DNA from: Pantoea conspicua
GTDB lineage: Bacteria > Pseudomonadota > Gammaproteobacteria > Enterobacterales > Enterobacteriaceae
DNA length: 64,000 nt
NCBI RefSeq assembly: GCF_002095315.1
Contig: NZ_MLFN01000001.1
Location: 62,001-126,000, forward strand
Direction of reading: 5' to 3'
Below, one piece after another: positions 1-8,073 of this stretch. Made by a program: the position numbers and the translations under genes. The notes beneath the pieces are model-generated. The model made no database searches. It saw only the letters and a list, made by a program, of their open reading frames with translations, and was not told the DNA's origin. Every line of letters starts with the position of its first letter. Positions within the stretch are counted from its first letter, which is position 1.

Positions 1-1
1 C

Positions 2-559
2 GTCACACCCAAGCGCGCCGAAGCGATCGATTTTACCCATCAGTACACCGTCAGCGTCTCCAGCTTTGTCACCTCTAAAACCTCACCGCTGGCAACCCTG
101 CCAGGCAGCGGCACGGTGGTTTCTGCCGATGATGAAGCCGGCATGAAAAAAGCGATTGAGGATCTGAAAACCAGCTTCAAGGGTAAAACTATCGCGGTGC
201 AGGTCGCCACCATTCAGGCCGACTTCCTGCAAAAATATCTCGGCGATGTTGCCACTATCCGTACCTATCAGGCGGGCCCGGAGACCTTTGCAGACCTGAT
301 GAATGGTCGGGTTGATGCGGTGATGGCCTCACGGACTAACCTCAACGCCTTTGTGAAAAAACACGCTGAGGCGATCAGCAACAGCGGCTATGGCTTCTCT
401 GGCGGCGTGCTGGGTGCCGGCTCAGCGATTGGCCTGCGCAAAGGCAACACTGAACTGCAGCAGGTGCTGAACCAGGCGCTGCAATCAATGATTAAAGACG
501 GCACGCTGAGCAAACTGTCGATTAAGTGGTTCGGCGAAGACGTCGCACCCAAAGCGTAA
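2..559 (+). CDS. Polar amino-acid ABC transporter, periplasmic binding protein (5' partial)
   Basis: The open frame runs in from the window edge, so the signal peptide and first lobe are missing; 185 residues remain. The visible start, VTPKRAEAIDFTHQYTVS, is the hinge motif typical of family-3 (HisJ/GlnH-like) amino-acid binding proteins. The second lobe follows, with a KGKTIAVQVATIQADFL segment and a C-terminal SKLSIKWFGEDV that matches the usual family ending. Six bases separate it from the first permease gene. The protein should capture a polar amino acid or opine-like ligand in the periplasm; the ligand cannot be read from the sequence. Confidence 0.9.
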   Translation, partial: VTPKRAEAIDFTHQYTVSVSSFVTSKTSPLATLPGSGTVVSADDEAGMKKAIEDLKTSFKGKTIAVQVATIQADFLQKYLGDVATIRTYQAGPETFADLMNGRVDAVMASRTNLNAFVKKHAEAISNSGYGFSGGVLGAGSAIGLRKGNTELQQVLNQALQSMIKDGTLSKLSIKWFGEDVAPKA

Positions 560-565
560 CCGCTG

Positions 566-1291
566 ATGTTAATGAATATTGACTGGCAGATACTGGGTTT
601 TGGCGACGAAGGGTGGGGCGGCGTGTTGCTTAATGCCGCCACCGTCACGGTCAGCGTTTCGCTCTGTGCCTGGCTGCTGGGTGCGGTGCTTGGCAGCATA
701 CTGTGCTGGATGCAGATTGCCGGCTCGCGCTGGCAGCAACGGCTGGCGGCCAGCTACATCACCCTGTTTCGTGGCGTGCCTGAATTGCTGGTGATCTACC
801 TGTTCTATTTTGGCGGACGACAGGTGGTATCGACCGTCGGCACCGCACTGGGCTTCCAGGGACCCTTTGACGTGAACGGCTTTGTTGCAGGGGCGATTGC
901 CATCGGGCTGATCTCCGGTGCCTATCAGAGCGGTGTCTTTCGTGGCGCATTTTACGCCATCCCGAAAGGCACACTGGAAGCAGCGACGGTCACCGGGATG
1001 GGCCGCCTGATGATGTTCCGCCGCATTATCGTCCCGCAGGCGTTGCGTACCGCACTGCCGGGAATGGGCAATCAGTGGCAATCGGTGATCAAAGAGTCGG
1101 CGCTGGTATCGGTAACCGGACTGGTTGAAACCATGAATCAGGTGTCAACCGCGGCCAACTCCACGCAGATGTCGTTTTTCTTCTACAGCGTCGGCGCGGT
1201 GATCTACCTGATCATCACCACCTGTTCTGACATGGTTTTCCGCTACGTGGAAAAATTTGCGATGCGCGGTCAACAGCGCGTAAAGGAATAA
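566..1291 (+). CDS. Polar amino-acid ABC transporter permease, HisQ/GlnP type
   Basis: This 241-residue membrane protein has an N-terminal helix near residues 17-45, the MetI-like fold and the permease loop with EAATVTGMGRLMMFRRIIVPQALR, the helix that contacts the ATPase. It lies between the binding protein and a second permease with 6-9 bp gaps, so a heterodimeric inner-membrane channel encoded by one operon is expected. A second ATG six bases downstream is an alternative start, since no strong ribosome site distinguishes them. Substrate is unknown. Confidence 0.9.
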   Translation: MLMNIDWQILGFGDEGWGGVLLNAATVTVSVSLCAWLLGAVLGSILCWMQIAGSRWQQRLAASYITLFRGVPELLVIYLFYFGGRQVVSTVGTALGFQGPFDVNGFVAGAIAIGLISGAYQSGVFRGAFYAIPKGTLEAATVTGMGRLMMFRRIIVPQALRTALPGMGNQWQSVIKESALVSVTGLVETMNQVSTAANSTQMSFFFYSVGAVIYLIITTCSDMVFRYVEKFAMRGQQRVKE

Positions 1292-1300
1292 GGAGTCCAC

Positions 1301-1987
1301 GTGGATATCACTTTTTTACAGCAAACGCTGCTGGCACTGCTGAAAGGGCTACCGCTGACGATTAACCTCGCCCTGTTGTCGCTGCTGGGCGGCGGCCTGC
1401 TGGCGCTGCTGCTCAACCTGTTGCGCATGACGCGGGTCGGCAGTCTGTTCTGCCGTTTCTATGTCTGGCTGTTTCGCGGTACGCCCCTGTTGATTCAGAT
1501 TTTCATGGTCTATTACGGACTCGGCAGCTTACCGGCGGTGCGGGAAAGCCTGTTCTGGCCGCTGCTGCGCGATCCCTACTGGTGCGGGTTGCTGGCGCTG
1601 ATCCTCAACGATGCGGCCTACACCTCTGAAATTCTGCGCGGTGGACTGCGCGCCGTCAGCCAGCAGTCGCTGGAAGCGGCAAAGGTTTCGGGTATGGGGT
1701 CATACAAAATCTTCACCCGGATTACCTTACCGATCGCCATTCGCCAGGCATTACCGGCTTATAGCAATGAAATAATCTCGATGATCAAAGCCACTTCGCT
1801 GGTCAGCACCATCAGCCTGATGGAGATGACCGGGATTGCCGATTCGATTGTCTCTTCAACCTTTCGGGCGCTGGAAGTGTTCCTCAGTGCTGCGGTTATC
1901 TACCTGATACTGACCATGCTGGTCAGCAAAGGCGTATCGATGCTGGAACGTCGTTTATCACCTTACTATTTTGGAGCGCGTTCATGA
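1301..1987 (+). CDS. Polar amino-acid ABC transporter permease, HisM type
   Basis: The protein has 228 residues and a GTG start, chosen because AAGGAG lies a few bases upstream. It carries the LFRGTPLLIQIFMVYYGLG segment typical of HisM/ArtM-type permeases and the cytoplasmic EAAKVSGMGSYKIFTRITLP coupling helix. It pairs with the preceding permease to form the membrane channel. Its stop overlaps the ATPase start as ATGA, so the two are translationally coupled. Confidence 0.9.
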   Translation: MDITFLQQTLLALLKGLPLTINLALLSLLGGGLLALLLNLLRMTRVGSLFCRFYVWLFRGTPLLIQIFMVYYGLGSLPAVRESLFWPLLRDPYWCGLLALILNDAAYTSEILRGGLRAVSQQSLEAAKVSGMGSYKIFTRITLPIAIRQALPAYSNEIISMIKATSLVSTISLMEMTGIADSIVSSTFRALEVFLSAAVIYLILTMLVSKGVSMLERRLSPYYFGARS

Positions 1988-2762
1988 CGGCACCGACTAT
2001 CATGCTGAGTCATCTCAGAAAGAGTTATGCGGGACATGAAGTGCTGCACGACATCAGCCTGACGGCGCAGGATGGCGATGTGATTTCGCTGATCGGCGCC
2101 AGCGGCTCCGGCAAAAGCACCCTGTTACGCTGCATCCCGTTCCTTGAAGTGCCGCAGGCGGCGAGATCGCAGTGGGTGAGGTGACGGTCACGCTGGATAA
2201 TGCTGATGAAAAACTGAACCGTGAGCAGCGTCGTCGCATCAAACTGATGCGGATGCAGCTCGGTTTTGTCTTCCAGAGTTTCAATCTGTGGCCGCACAAA
2301 ACGGTGATGCAGAACATCATCGAAGCGCCGATTCACGTCCAGAAGCGCAGCCATAAAGAGGCGCTGGAAGAAGCAGAGGCATTGCTGCATAAAGTGGGGT
2401 TGTATGCGAAGCGCGACGCCTGGCCTTCGCAGCTTTCCGGTGGGCAACAGCAGCGAGTGGCGATTGCCCGTGCGCTGGCGCAGCAGCCAAAAGCGATCCT
2501 GTTTGATGAGCCTACGTCGGCACTTGATCCGGAGCTGGTAGGCGAAGTGCTGCGGGTGATCCGTAGCCTGGCGGAAGAGGGACGCACCATGATTATCGTC
2601 ACTCATGAGATGGGCTTTGCGCGGGAAGTGTCCAACAAAGCTATTTTCCTGCATCAGGGCATGATTGAAGAGTCCGGCGCGCCGGAGCAGGTGTTCCTCG
2701 ATCCCATCTCGCCGCGCTGTCGCGCGTTTGTTAACAGCCACTTTGAGCGTAATGCGGGTTAA
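1984..2762 (+). pseudogene. Polar amino-acid ABC transporter ATPase, split by a single-base deletion
   Basis: Two frames together encode a normal ATPase of about 259 residues (HisP/GlnQ type). The first frame holds Walker A (GASGSGKST, near residue 37) and stops at 2184. The second holds the Q-loop region, the signature [15 protein letters not shown] and Walker B with DEPTSALDP, and ends at 2762. Adding one G to the GG near 2162 restores an uninterrupted reading with [12 protein letters not shown] across the join. As written, the transporter would lack energy coupling. The defect could be real or a base-calling error; four similar indels occur in this window. Confidence 0.88.
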
Positions 2763-2799
2763 ACCTGCAGGACTACATCAAGTAGCAGACATTGCGTCA

Positions 2800-2816
2800 G
2801 GCCTCTTTCAGAGGCC
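2800..2816 (+). terminator. Short perfect hairpin after the ABC operon
   Basis: GGCCTCT and AGAGGCC form a 7-bp stem with a 3-base loop 38 bp past the ATPase stop. No T-run follows, so it is a weak or Rho-assisted terminator at best. Confidence 0.35.
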
Positions 2817-2926
2817 GCTCTGAATTCCTGCAGGCCATCACAAACCTATCTGGACGACACCGTTTACCGTTTCAGCTATTGATACTCTTTTCGGACCGCT
2901 CATCGCTGGGCTGGTCGGGAAATTTT

Positions 2927-2973
2927 GTTTCCTGAAGGGAAACACCTTGCTATATTGTTTCTCGTTGAGAAAC
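2927..2973 (+). promoter_or_regulatory. Promoter with two palindromic operators for higBA
   Basis: Two 17-bp inverted repeats, GTTTCC-N5-GGAAAC (2927-2943) and GTTTCTC-GTT-GAGAAAC (2957-2973), have centres 30 bp apart, about three helical turns. Between them lies TATATT (2951-2956), a good -10 box; TTTCCT 17 bp upstream is a possible -35. The second repeat ends next to the ribosome site of the toxin gene. The layout fits autorepression by the HigA antitoxin bound to both palindromes. Confidence 0.65.
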
Positions 2974-2986
2974 AGGAGTGATCAAC

Positions 2987-3262
2987 GTGATCAAAAGCTG
3001 GAAGCATAAGGGATTGCAAAGGCTATACGAAAAAGGTGACACGAGCGATCTGCAGGCAAAGGATATTGATCGGATCATGCTGATGGTGCTGGATAATGCC
3101 GTGACAATTAATGAATTCAGGCACTTTCAGGGGTTCAACTTTCATACACTGAAAGGTGACAAATGCCATCTTTACGCGATAACCGTGCGTGCTAACAGGC
3201 GCATCACTTTCGAATTTTTCGACGGTGATGTCTATATTCTGAACCTTGAGGATTATCACTAA
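2987..3262 (+). CDS. higB: HigB-family toxin (RelE superfamily mRNA interferase)
   Basis: The protein is a 91-residue RelE/HigB-fold toxin, expected to cleave mRNA on the ribosome. The GTG at 2987 is taken as the start: AGGAG at 2974-2978 lies eight bases before it, and the resulting N-terminus (KSWKHKGLQRLYEKGD) matches HigB proteins. An in-frame GTG at 2978 overlaps that ribosome site and is unlikely. The core strand LYAITVRANRRITFEFFDGD carries the basic residues usual for this family. The toxin gene precedes the antitoxin gene, the order typical of higBA, and the two overlap as TAATG. Confidence 0.85.
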   Translation: MIKSWKHKGLQRLYEKGDTSDLQAKDIDRIMLMVLDNAVTINEFRHFQGFNFHTLKGDKCHLYAITVRANRRITFEFFDGDVYILNLEDYH

Positions 3263-3564
3263 TGACAATGATTAACCCACCCCATCCGGGAGGATTGATT
3301 ACGGAATACCTCGACGATCATCAGATGAGTCTGCGCAGTCTGGCCCGCCATATTGGCGTCTCACCATCGGCGCTGAGTAAGGTGGCAGCCGGTAAAACCG
3401 CGATCAGCCCCGAAATGGCGCTCCGGCTTGAAGCTGGTTTGGGCATTGCGGCCCGGCTCTGGCTGGCGATGCAGGCATCCTACGATCTTAACCGGGCGCG
3501 CGAGTGGGTTGATCTCTCTGGCGTCAAACTCTTATCCCCTGCTGATAAACAACTGGCGCAGTGA
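3262..3564 (+). CDS. higA: HigA-family antitoxin (XRE helix-turn-helix)
   Basis: This 100-residue antitoxin begins with HPGGLITEYLDDHQMSLRSL, the characteristic opening of HigA/VapI proteins. A helix-turn-helix follows at about residues 22-50 (LARHIGVSPSALSKVAAGKT). It should neutralise HigB and repress the operon through the palindromes at 2927-2973. Translation is coupled to higB through the TAATG overlap. Confidence 0.88.
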   Translation: MTMINPPHPGGLITEYLDDHQMSLRSLARHIGVSPSALSKVAAGKTAISPEMALRLEAGLGIAARLWLAMQASYDLNRAREWVDLSGVKLLSPADKQLAQ

Positions 3565-3688
3565 GCCTGCCAGCTGGCTGCGTAATGGTTTGACTCAGAA
3601 ACGATCGTTATTTCTACCCGGCGTTATCGGGCTGACCGCCGACTGCTGCCATACTTGCAGCGGTTGTGATCGATCATCGGCCCTTCAC

Positions 3689-3717
3689 TTGACGAACCTG
3701 CCCGCTTAACTTAAAAC
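3689..3717 (+). promoter_or_regulatory. Probable promoter of the thiamine operon
   Basis: TTGACG (3689-3694) and TAAAAC (3712-3717) are separated by 17 bp. Transcription would start near 3724, exactly where the P1 stem of the TPP riboswitch begins, which supports the call. The rest of 3565-3688 shows no gene. Confidence 0.55.
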
Positions 3718-3721
3718 TAGA

Positions 3722-3828
3722 ACCCGTCAGGGGAGTCTCGCCAGAGAGACTGAGAGGCTAATAGCGCACCGCGCGGCTTAGCGACCCTTCGAACCTGACC
3801 CAGTTGATACTGGCGTAGGAAGACGGGC
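3722..3828 (+). promoter_or_regulatory. TPP riboswitch aptamer (thi-box)
   Basis: The conserved thi-box elements are in order: CTGAGAG near 3750, ACCCTTCGAACCTGACC at 3784-3800 and GATACTGGCGTAGGA at 3806-3820. The closing P1 helix pairs CCCGTC (3723-3728) with GACGGG (3822-3827). Binding of thiamine pyrophosphate should reduce expression of the downstream thiOSGF operon. Confidence 0.95.
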
Positions 3829-3852
3829 ATCTGATCGCCGCAGATGCTTGCC

Positions 3853-3884
3853 GCAAGAGCTTTCAGCACTGCTCTCGCTTTTTT
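3853..3884 (+). terminator. Intrinsic terminator of the TPP riboswitch
   Basis: GCAAGAGC (3853-3860) pairs with GCTCTCGC (3871-3878) and is followed at once by TTTTTT (3879-3884). It lies 25 bp after the aptamer and before any start codon, so it is probably the expression platform acting by transcription termination. Confidence 0.75.
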
Positions 3885-3929
3885 CCCTTCTGGTATCCCG
3901 GGTCTTCGCGTAGTTACGACGAGGCCACT

Positions 3930-3980
3930 ATGAATCATTTTATCCTGAATAACGTGACGTCCCCTGGGCGGACAGCATGA
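3930..3980 (+). CDS. Short leader peptide coupled to thiO
   Basis: A 16-codon frame (MNHFILNNVTSPGRTA) starts at an ATG five bases after GAGG and ends in a TGA that overlaps the thiO ATG (ATGA). It lies between the riboswitch terminator and thiO. Its size and overlap suggest that it serves to couple ribosome loading to thiO rather than to make a functional peptide. No homologue is known to me. Confidence 0.45.
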   Translation: MNHFILNNVTSPGRTA

Positions 3981-4915
3981 GCCGTTGGTCGGTACTCGGC
4001 AGTGGTGTGGCCGGGTTGTGCATCGCCACGCTGCTGGCGGAGCGCGGCGAAACGGTTGAAGTCATTACCCGCCCTGAACGTCGTGCGGCCTCATACTGGG
4101 CCGGTGGAATGCTGGCGCCCTGGTGCGAAGCGGAGAGTGCACCGCCGCAGGTGATTGAGTGGGGCCAGCACGCCGCGGCCTGGTGGGCGAAGCGGATTGA
4201 GGGCGTTGAGCAGCACGGCACGCTGGTGGTTGCGCCGCCGCGCGACAGCCGCGAACTGACCCGCTTCGCCAGCCTGACTCAGCAGCACCAATGGGTCGCG
4301 CCCGGTGAGATTGAGCCGGCGCTGGAAAATCGTTTTGCCCGCGGGCTATTTTTTTCTGCCGAAGCCCATCTCGATCCGCGCAGTGCGTTGCAGCAACTGC
4401 AGCAGCGTTTGCTGGCGGCCAACGTGCCATTTCATTCCGGCGCGCCCGGTGGTCAGATTATTGACTGTCGGGGCATCCACGCCGGCGGGACGCAACCCGC
4501 GCTGCGTGCGGTGCGCGGCGAAATGCTGATCCTGCATGCGCCTGACCTTTCTCTTTCCCGACCCGTTCGCCTGTTGCACCCGCGCTTTCCCTGTTATCTG
4601 GTGCCGCGTGCCGGTGGGATCTTTATGCTGGGCGCAACCATGGTGGAGAGCCATGACAGCAGTCCAATCAGTGCGCGTGCCATGATGGAGCTGCTCAGCG
4701 CCGCCTATACCCTGCATCCGGCCCTGGCCGAAGCGCGCGTGCTGGAGAGCGGCACCGGCCTGCGTCCCGCTTACTGCCACAACCTGCCCGAAGTCCGCTA
4801 TGAAAACGGTGTTTTCTCGATCAACGGCCTTTATCGCCACGGCTTCCTGCTGGCGCCGATGATGGCTGAACAACTCATCCAGCAACTGACTCAGGAGATG
4901 ACTCATGCGAATTGA
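3977..4915 (+). CDS. thiO: Glycine oxidase for thiazole synthesis
   Basis: This 312-residue FAD enzyme oxidises glycine to iminoacetate (dehydroglycine), which ThiG builds into the thiazole ring of thiamine. The N-terminal dinucleotide fold GSGVAGLCIATLLAERGE lies at residues 8-25, and the DAO-type C-terminus shows GLRPAYCHNLPEV and NGLYRHGFLLAP. It is the first gene of the operon, and its 3' end overlaps thiS by 11 bp. Presence of thiO rather than thiH means thiazole synthesis needs oxygen. Confidence 0.93.
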   Translation: MSRWSVLGSGVAGLCIATLLAERGETVEVITRPERRAASYWAGGMLAPWCEAESAPPQVIEWGQHAAAWWAKRIEGVEQHGTLVVAPPRDSRELTRFASLTQQHQWVAPGEIEPALENRFARGLFFSAEAHLDPRSALQQLQQRLLAANVPFHSGAPGGQIIDCRGIHAGGTQPALRAVRGEMLILHAPDLSLSRPVRLLHPRFPCYLVPRAGGIFMLGATMVESHDSSPISARAMMELLSAAYTLHPALAEARVLESGTGLRPAYCHNLPEVRYENGVFSINGLYRHGFLLAPMMAEQLIQQLTQEMTHAN

Positions 4916-5102
4916 ACTTAATGGACGCGGCATCGAAACCGCGGCGCGCACATTAGCCGAACTGTTGCAGGAGCAGCAGATCGATCCCGCCACGGTCGCC
5001 ACGGCGCTGAACGGTGAATTTGTGCCGCGCGCCCGTTACGCCAGCCAGCGTCTTGAAGCCGGTAACCAGCTGGAAGTGCTGTCACCGATGCAGGGAGGGT
5101 AA
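4905..5102 (+). CDS. thiS: Thiamine sulfur-carrier protein ThiS
   Basis: The protein is a 65-residue ubiquitin-fold carrier ending in the required Gly-Gly (LSPMQGG). ThiF adenylates the tail and it is then converted to a thiocarboxylate that donates sulfur to ThiG. The start lies inside the last codons of thiO, and thiG follows after two bases, so all three are tightly coupled. Confidence 0.95.
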   Translation: MRIELNGRGIETAARTLAELLQEQQIDPATVATALNGEFVPRARYASQRLEAGNQLEVLSPMQGG

Positions 5103-5104
5103 TC

Positions 5105-5863
5105 ATGTTTTATCAACATACGCCATCATCGCGGTTTTTACTGGGCACGGCAGGCTATCCCTCGCCCGCTATTCTGCAACAGGCGATTGAGACCTCCGGC
5201 ACAGAGATCATCACTGTGAGTTTACGGCGCGAAGGCAGTGCGGGCGGCGCTTTCCGTGAGTTGTTGCAACAGCTCAACACCCGCATTCTGCCCAATACCG
5301 CCGGTTGCCACACCGTTAAAGAGGCGGTGACCACTGCGCGGATGGCGCGTGAACTGTTTGGCACGTCGTGGATTAAGCTGGAAGTGATTGGCCACGCCGA
5401 CACGTTGCAACCCGATCCCTTTGCGCTGGTTGAGGCGGCACGCATTCTCTGTGCCGAGGGTTTTCAGGTCTTTCCCTACACCACTGAAGATCTGATTGTT
5501 GGCGAAAAACTGCTTGAAGCGGGCTGTGAAATACTGATGCCGTGGGGCGCGCCGATTGGCTCGGGGCAGGGGCTGCGTAATATCGAAGGGCTGAAAACGA
5601 TGCGCGCCTGGTTTAAGGATGTGCCGCTGATTATTGATGCGGGCATCGGTGCGCCTTCGCAGGCGGCGCAGGCGATGGAGATGGGTTTCGATGGCGTACT
5701 GCTGAACACTGCGGTGGCGAAAGCGCGCGATCCGGTGCGGATGGCGGCCGCTTTCTCCGCCGCCATCGCGGCCGGGCATCAGGCATATCAGGCCGGATTG
5801 ATGGAGCAGCGGGATATGGCCGCTGCATCAACCCCGATTTTCGGGCTGGCACAGTTCAGCTAA
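5105..5863 (+). CDS. thiG: Thiazole synthase
   Basis: ThiG (252 residues, a TIM barrel) condenses 1-deoxy-xylulose 5-phosphate, dehydroglycine and ThiS thiocarboxylate into the thiamine thiazole. The Schiff-base lysine sits in WIKLEVIG near residue 96, and the phosphate-binding loops appear as [12 protein letters not shown] and [20 protein letters not shown]. Length matches the family. It lies between thiS and thiF. Confidence 0.96.
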   Translation: MFYQHTPSSRFLLGTAGYPSPAILQQAIETSGTEIITVSLRREGSAGGAFRELLQQLNTRILPNTAGCHTVKEAVTTARMARELFGTSWIKLEVIGHADTLQPDPFALVEAARILCAEGFQVFPYTTEDLIVGEKLLEAGCEILMPWGAPIGSGQGLRNIEGLKTMRAWFKDVPLIIDAGIGAPSQAAQAMEMGFDGVLLNTAVAKARDPVRMAAAFSAAIAAGHQAYQAGLMEQRDMAAASTPIFGLAQFS

Positions 5864-5872
5864 GGAGCCGTG

Positions 5873-6841
5873 ATGGATCGTTATCAGCGACAAACGATGT
5901 TGCCGGAGATCGGCGAAGCGGGGCAGCAGGATTTACGCGCGGCACGGGTGCTGGTGGTCGGCGCGGGCGGACTCGGTTCAACCGTGCTGCCGCTGCTGGT
6001 CGGTGCGGGCGTGGGATTTATCCGTCTCTACGATGGCGATCGGGTTGAACTGCATAATCTGCATCGCCAGACGCTGTTTGACATGGCGGATATCGGTGAA
6101 CCAAAAGTATCAGCTGCCCGGCGGGCGCTGATTCAGCGCAATCCTGACTGTGAGATAGACGCACGTGCGCAGGTGTTAAGTGCCAGTCTGCTGCCGGAGG
6201 CGCTCGATTCGATCGATCTGGTCATTGATGCGGCTGACAACTTTGCTATTACCTATCAGCTGTCGGATGCCTGTCTGCTGCGAAGCCTGCCGCTGGTCTG
6301 TGCGTCGGTGCTGGGCCGTAAAGGGTACGTCGGCGGTTTCTGCGGCGGTGCGCCAGGCTATCGTGCGTTGTTTCCGCAACTGCCGACAACGGCAGGTAAC
6401 TGCAGCACGGCGGGCGTAATGGGACCGGCGGTGGCGATGCTGGGCGCCTTGCAGGCCCAGATTGCGCTGAGCCTGTTGCTGAAGCTGACGCCGTCTCCGC
6501 TGGGTTGCATGATCCACTGTGATTTCATCAACTGGCATCTGCGGCAGTTTCGTTTTGATGATGCGCCGGAACCAGAAGTGCCTGGCATACCTTTTATCGA
6601 TCTGCCAATGCTGACCGCCGATGACTGTATTGTCGAATTGCGCAGCCGGGAGGAAGCGCCGGTGAGTGTGGCAGAAGGGGTGCAGCGAATTCTGCCGCAG
6701 CAGATTGCGGACTGGCAGCCGCCCGCGGATCAACGCATCGTGCTGGTGTGCGCCAGCGGGATGCGTGCGGCACAGGCGGCGGAGCGATTACAAAAACGCG
6801 GTTTCCCGCGCCTGGCACTGATGGCGGCCAACAGCCTGTAG
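5873..6841 (+). CDS. thiF: ThiS adenylyltransferase ThiF with C-terminal rhodanese-like segment
   Basis: The E1-like N-terminal part (residues 1-240) has the ATP-binding VLVVGAGGLGSTVLPLL and the TTAGNCSTAGVMGP segment, and should adenylate ThiS. A C-terminal extension ends in VLVCASGMRAAQAAERLQKRG, which resembles a rhodanese active-site loop with its cysteine and could relay sulfur. At 322 residues it is longer than E. coli ThiF (about 250), in line with a fusion. The ATG at 5873 is preferred over the GTG at 5870 because AAGGAG lies five bases upstream of the ATG. The zinc CxxC pairs seen in E. coli ThiF are not evident. Confidence 0.9.
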   Translation: MDRYQRQTMLPEIGEAGQQDLRAARVLVVGAGGLGSTVLPLLVGAGVGFIRLYDGDRVELHNLHRQTLFDMADIGEPKVSAARRALIQRNPDCEIDARAQVLSASLLPEALDSIDLVIDAADNFAITYQLSDACLLRSLPLVCASVLGRKGYVGGFCGGAPGYRALFPQLPTTAGNCSTAGVMGPAVAMLGALQAQIALSLLLKLTPSPLGCMIHCDFINWHLRQFRFDDAPEPEVPGIPFIDLPMLTADDCIVELRSREEAPVSVAEGVQRILPQQIADWQPPADQRIVLVCASGMRAAQAAERLQKRGFPRLALMAANSL

Positions 6842-6861
6842 CGCATATTAGCCGAAGTGAA

Positions 6862-7275
6862 TCAGAGCACTTCAACCAGCTGGAAGGTTTCAAACACCAG
6901 TTCCATTTCGGGATGGAAATAGCCTTCCTGCTGGAAAAAGCGCTGATGCTCCTGCTGCCAGTATTCCAGGCTGAGATCGCCTTCGCCTTCCAGCATCGCC
7001 ATCTCAGGCGTGACGCGGTCAAAGCGGGTCAGGAACAGACCGGTAGTGCGAATCACACAGACTGGCCGCTGCTCACCATTGAGAATGATGCTGTGACGGC
7101 CTGGTTCAGGTTTATCTTCATTATCCTGCCAGCTGTGCAATGAGCCACAGCTGGCCACTTTTTTACCGGCAATTACCAGCGTTGCCAGCTGGCTGGCAAG
7201 TTCAGGCGAGTCGCCGAACGATGCCGCGTTTGCATCCGGATATTTGTCTTGCAGTTGTTCCAGCGTCATTGCCAT
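6862..7275 (-). CDS. ASCH-domain protein
   Basis: This 137-residue protein matches the ASCH fold: an early SFGDSPELASQLATLVIAGKK, then a GRHSIILNGEQRPVCVIRT strand pair, and a late EGEGDLSLEYWQQEH helix. ASCH proteins have a PUA-like RNA-binding pocket, and some hydrolyse modified nucleosides. It begins 15 bp after the permease gene on the same strand and is probably co-transcribed. Its precise role here is unknown. Confidence 0.8.
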   Translation of the reverse strand: MAMTLEQLQDKYPDANAASFGDSPELASQLATLVIAGKKVASCGSLHSWQDNEDKPEPGRHSIILNGEQRPVCVIRTTGLFLTRFDRVTPEMAMLEGEGDLSLEYWQQEHQRFFQQEGYFHPEMELVFETFQLVEVL

Positions 7276-7290
7276 CAGGAAATTCTCGAT

Positions 7291-8073
7291 TCAGGGCAGC
7301 ATCTGGCGACGGTTTTGCGCATTACGACGGGTAAGCGCGAAGCAGGCCAGCGGCACCGGTAAAGTAAACAGCAGCAGTAACCACAGCAGGACATAAACCG
7401 CGTCCACACCATCATTCTGCAAATTGTTGTACAGCTTAACCGGCATTCCCTGCGGAAAATAGGCAAAAATCATCACGATACCAAATTCACCCATTGCCCG
7501 AACCCAGGCCAGCGCCACTGCGGTGGCTAAGCCTGACGATGCCAGCGGTAAGGATAACCGCCAGAAGCGTTGCCACGGCGAGGCGCCCAGCGTCCGGCCT
7601 GCCTCCAGAATCACCACCGGCACGTCGGCAAAGGCGGCGCGTGCCGCCATCACAAAATAGGGCAGGGCGCCGTACCACTGTGCCAGCACAAAGGCGGCAG
7701 GATTGTTGGTCAGCGCAATACCGGCCCGCGCCAGCAGTGACCCGGCCGGGCTGTAAGGTCCCCAGGCGCTGACCAGTAAGATGCCCATCGCCAGCGGTGG
7801 CGTCAGCAGCGGGATCAGCACCAGTATTTCAGCCACCAGCCGGAGTTTACCGCGCGCCTGCGCCAGCCACCAGGCCAGCGGCAGACCACTGAAGATCACC
7901 AGCATCAGGGAAAGGGCACCGAGACCCAGCGAAGTGGCAATGGCATTGCTGTCACCCCACGCCAGACGGAAGTGAGTCCAGGGGGTCAGGCCGAACAGCG
8001 TGACAAACGGGACGGCCAGTATCAGCAATGCGGGCAGAGAGAGCCACAGTGCAGTGGCAGGCGGGCGTCTCAT
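7291..8073 (-). CDS. Molybdate/tungstate-type ABC permease
   Basis: The 260-residue integral membrane protein has six predicted helices and the MetI-type coupling loop EAGRTLGASPWQRFWRLSLP near residues 158-176, as in ModB/WtpB/CysT permeases. Its ATG overlaps the stop of the binding-protein gene by four bases. No ATPase gene accompanies the pair; the chromosomal ModC or a similar ATPase would have to serve. The exact anion is inferred from the partner. Confidence 0.82.
   Translation of the reverse strand: MRRPPATALWLSLPALLILAVPFVTLFGLTPWTHFRLAWGDSNAIATSLGLGALSLMLVIFSGLPLAWWLAQARGKLRLVAEILVLIPLLTPPLAMGILLVSAWGPYSPAGSLLARAGIALTNNPAAFVLAQWYGALPYFVMAARAAFADVPVVILEAGRTLGASPWQRFWRLSLPLASSGLATAVALAWVRAMGEFGIVMIFAYFPQGMPVKLYNNLQNDGVDAVYVLLWLLLLFTLPVPLACFALTRRNAQNRRQMLP

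Noticed and set aside
569-1081. Long minus-strand frame opposite the first permease
   Set aside because: It mirrors the codon bias of a clear ABC permease gene and has no family resemblance or ribosome site.
2025-2741. 238-codon minus-strand frame opposite the ATPase
   Set aside because: The plus strand carries unmistakable ATPase motifs in two frames; the opposite frame is a GC-bias artefact.
3428-3709. Plus-strand frame overlapping the 3' part of higA
   Set aside because: It starts within higA in another frame and ends in the thi promoter region; no support.
4346-5002. 218-codon minus-strand frame opposite thiO/thiS
   Set aside because: It covers the end of thiO and start of thiS, which are certain genes; no domain is recognisable.
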